Source: Lentzea sp. (GTDB lineage Bacteria; Actinomycetota; Actinomycetes; Mycobacteriales; Pseudonocardiaceae). Taken from it: 7,802 nucleotides of DNA. The notes beneath the pieces were generated by a model. The model did no database searches. It saw only the letters and a list, made by a program, of their open reading frames with translations, and had not been told where the DNA came from. This document shows positions 6,947 through 7,802 of the stretch, piece after piece (positions within the stretch are counted from its first letter, which is position 1; every line of letters begins with the position of its first letter). Both the position numbers and the translations under genes were made by a program. The DNA is taken from the NCBI GenBank assembly GCA_030146905.1, contig JASLAV010000329.1, forward strand, positions 1 to 7,802. Reading direction: 5' to 3'.

Positions 6947-7801
6947 TTAGTTCGCGACCAGTGCCGACTTGATGTCGACCGGGGTCTTCGGCTTGCCGTC
7001 GCCCTGGCCTGGCTGCTGCGAGATCGTGCCGGTCTTCGCGACCTCGTCGATCTTCTTCAGCGACTCGTCGTCGACCGTGCCGAAGATCGTGTACTTCGCC
7101 TGCAGGTTCGCGCCGTCGCCGTAGACGATGAAGAACTGCGAGCCGTTGGTGTCGGGGCCCGAGTTCGCCATGGCGAGCACGCCGCGGCCGTAGGTGAGCT
7201 CCGGGTAGACCTCGTCCTTGAACGAGTAGCCCGGGCCGCCCATGCCGTTGCCGCCGGGGTCGCCGCACTGCAGGACCTGGATGCCGGTGACCACGAGGCG
7301 GTGGCAGGTGGTGTTGTCGAAGTACTTCTGCTTCGCCAGGCTCACGAAGTTGTTCACGGTGCACGGCGCGAGCGAGCGGTCCAGGTTGAACTTCAGGTCG
7401 CCGATCGAGGTGCCGAGCGTGACGCCGACCGTGCCGGTGGCGGGCTGCTCGCCGTTCGCGGGCGGCGTGTTCTCCTTGGCCGCCGGCTCCTGGCCCTTCG
7501 TGTACTCACAGTTCACCTTCTCCGGCAACGCCTGCGGGCGCTTCGGGATCTGGTGCGCTGCCGTGGGGATGTTCTCGGCCTTGTCCACCGACTCCTGCGC
7601 GGGAGTCTCCGACGCGGCGGCGTCACCGTTGCCGAAGTCGTGAGTCGCGAGGAACCACACACCACCTCCGACGAGCGCAACAACGACGACCGTCGAGACG
7701 ACGGCGATGATACGACGCTTCTTGGCCCGCTCGTGGCGGTAGACCATCTGACGCTCAAGCTTGCGCTTGGCTGCCGCGCGTCGCTGCTCGTTGGTGGGCA
7801 C
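6947..7801 (-). CDS. ppiB: Membrane-anchored cyclophilin-type peptidyl-prolyl cis-trans isomerase
   Basis: This encodes 284 aa starting with GTG at 7801, one base inside the window edge, so the ribosome binding site is not visible. The N-terminus (PTNEQRRAAAKRKLERQ) matches the usual start of this actinobacterial family, so the gene is probably complete. Layout: a basic cytoplasmic tail (1-30), one transmembrane helix (about 31-52), a flexible Pro/Glu/Ala-rich linker (about 53-120), then a cyclophilin domain (about 122-280) facing outside. Active-site residues are kept: R168 in CHRLV, Q178 in LQCGDP and F223 in GSQFFI. The domain accelerates prolyl isomerisation during folding of exported proteins. 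Four extracytoplasmic cysteines (C98, C147, C166, C179) could form disulfides. The architecture matches M. tuberculosis PpiB (Rv2582), which likewise lies next to rel and converges on it. Confidence 0.93.
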   Translation of the reverse strand: MPTNEQRRAAAKRKLERQMVYRHERAKKRRIIAVVSTVVVVALVGGGVWFLATHDFGNGDAAASETPAQESVDKAENIPTAAHQIPKRPQALPEKVNCEYTKGQEPAAKENTPPANGEQPATGTVGVTLGTSIGDLKFNLDRSLAPCTVNNFVSLAKQKYFDNTTCHRLVVTGIQVLQCGDPGGNGMGGPGYSFKDEVYPELTYGRGVLAMANSGPDTNGSQFFIVYGDGANLQAKYTIFGTVDDESLKKIDEVAKTGTISQQPGQGDGKPKTPVDIKSALVAN

Positions 7802-7802
7802 G

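Overview
The window is GC-rich throughout (G/C at most third codon positions) and looks like chromosomal DNA of a filamentous actinomycete. Pseudonocardiales is my best guess (inference from GC content, gene families and locus order), but the genus cannot be fixed from this sequence. It holds five genes, no RNA genes, no CRISPR array and no insertion sequence. The only AT-richer patch is the divergent promoter region around 4565-4610.

Layout: (1) 1-1209 (+), the C-terminal half of a Rel-type (p)ppGpp synthetase/hydrolase, cut by the window edge. (2) 1235-1272, a perfect 17-bp hairpin between converging genes. (3) 1286-4519 (-), a large secreted GH3 beta-glucosidase-type enzyme with an inserted PA14 domain and two C-terminal ricin-type (CBM13) lectin domains. 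(4) 4520-4671, a 152-bp divergent promoter region. (5) 4672-5949 (+), a PIG-L/LmbE-family metal-dependent deacetylase with its own C-terminal ricin-type lectin domain and no visible signal peptide. (6) 5974-6891 (+), a DUF6891-like protein with a Cys cluster, which looks leaderless. (7) 6902-6930, a second hairpin. (8) 6947-7801 (-), a membrane-anchored cyclophilin of the mycobacterial PpiB type.

The outer genes, rel and ppiB, are neighbours that converge on each other in mycobacteria and probably other actinobacteria. Here they keep that orientation, but about 5.6 kb carrying three accessory genes lies between them. The window therefore reads as a conserved housekeeping locus with an accessory islet in its intergenic space. 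Within the islet, the divergent GH3 and PIG-L genes share one promoter region and both end in ricin-type domains, which suggests (inference) related glycan or glycoside substrates. I see no convincing new defence or mobile system. The lectin-fused enzyme pair and its regulatory region are the part most worth following.
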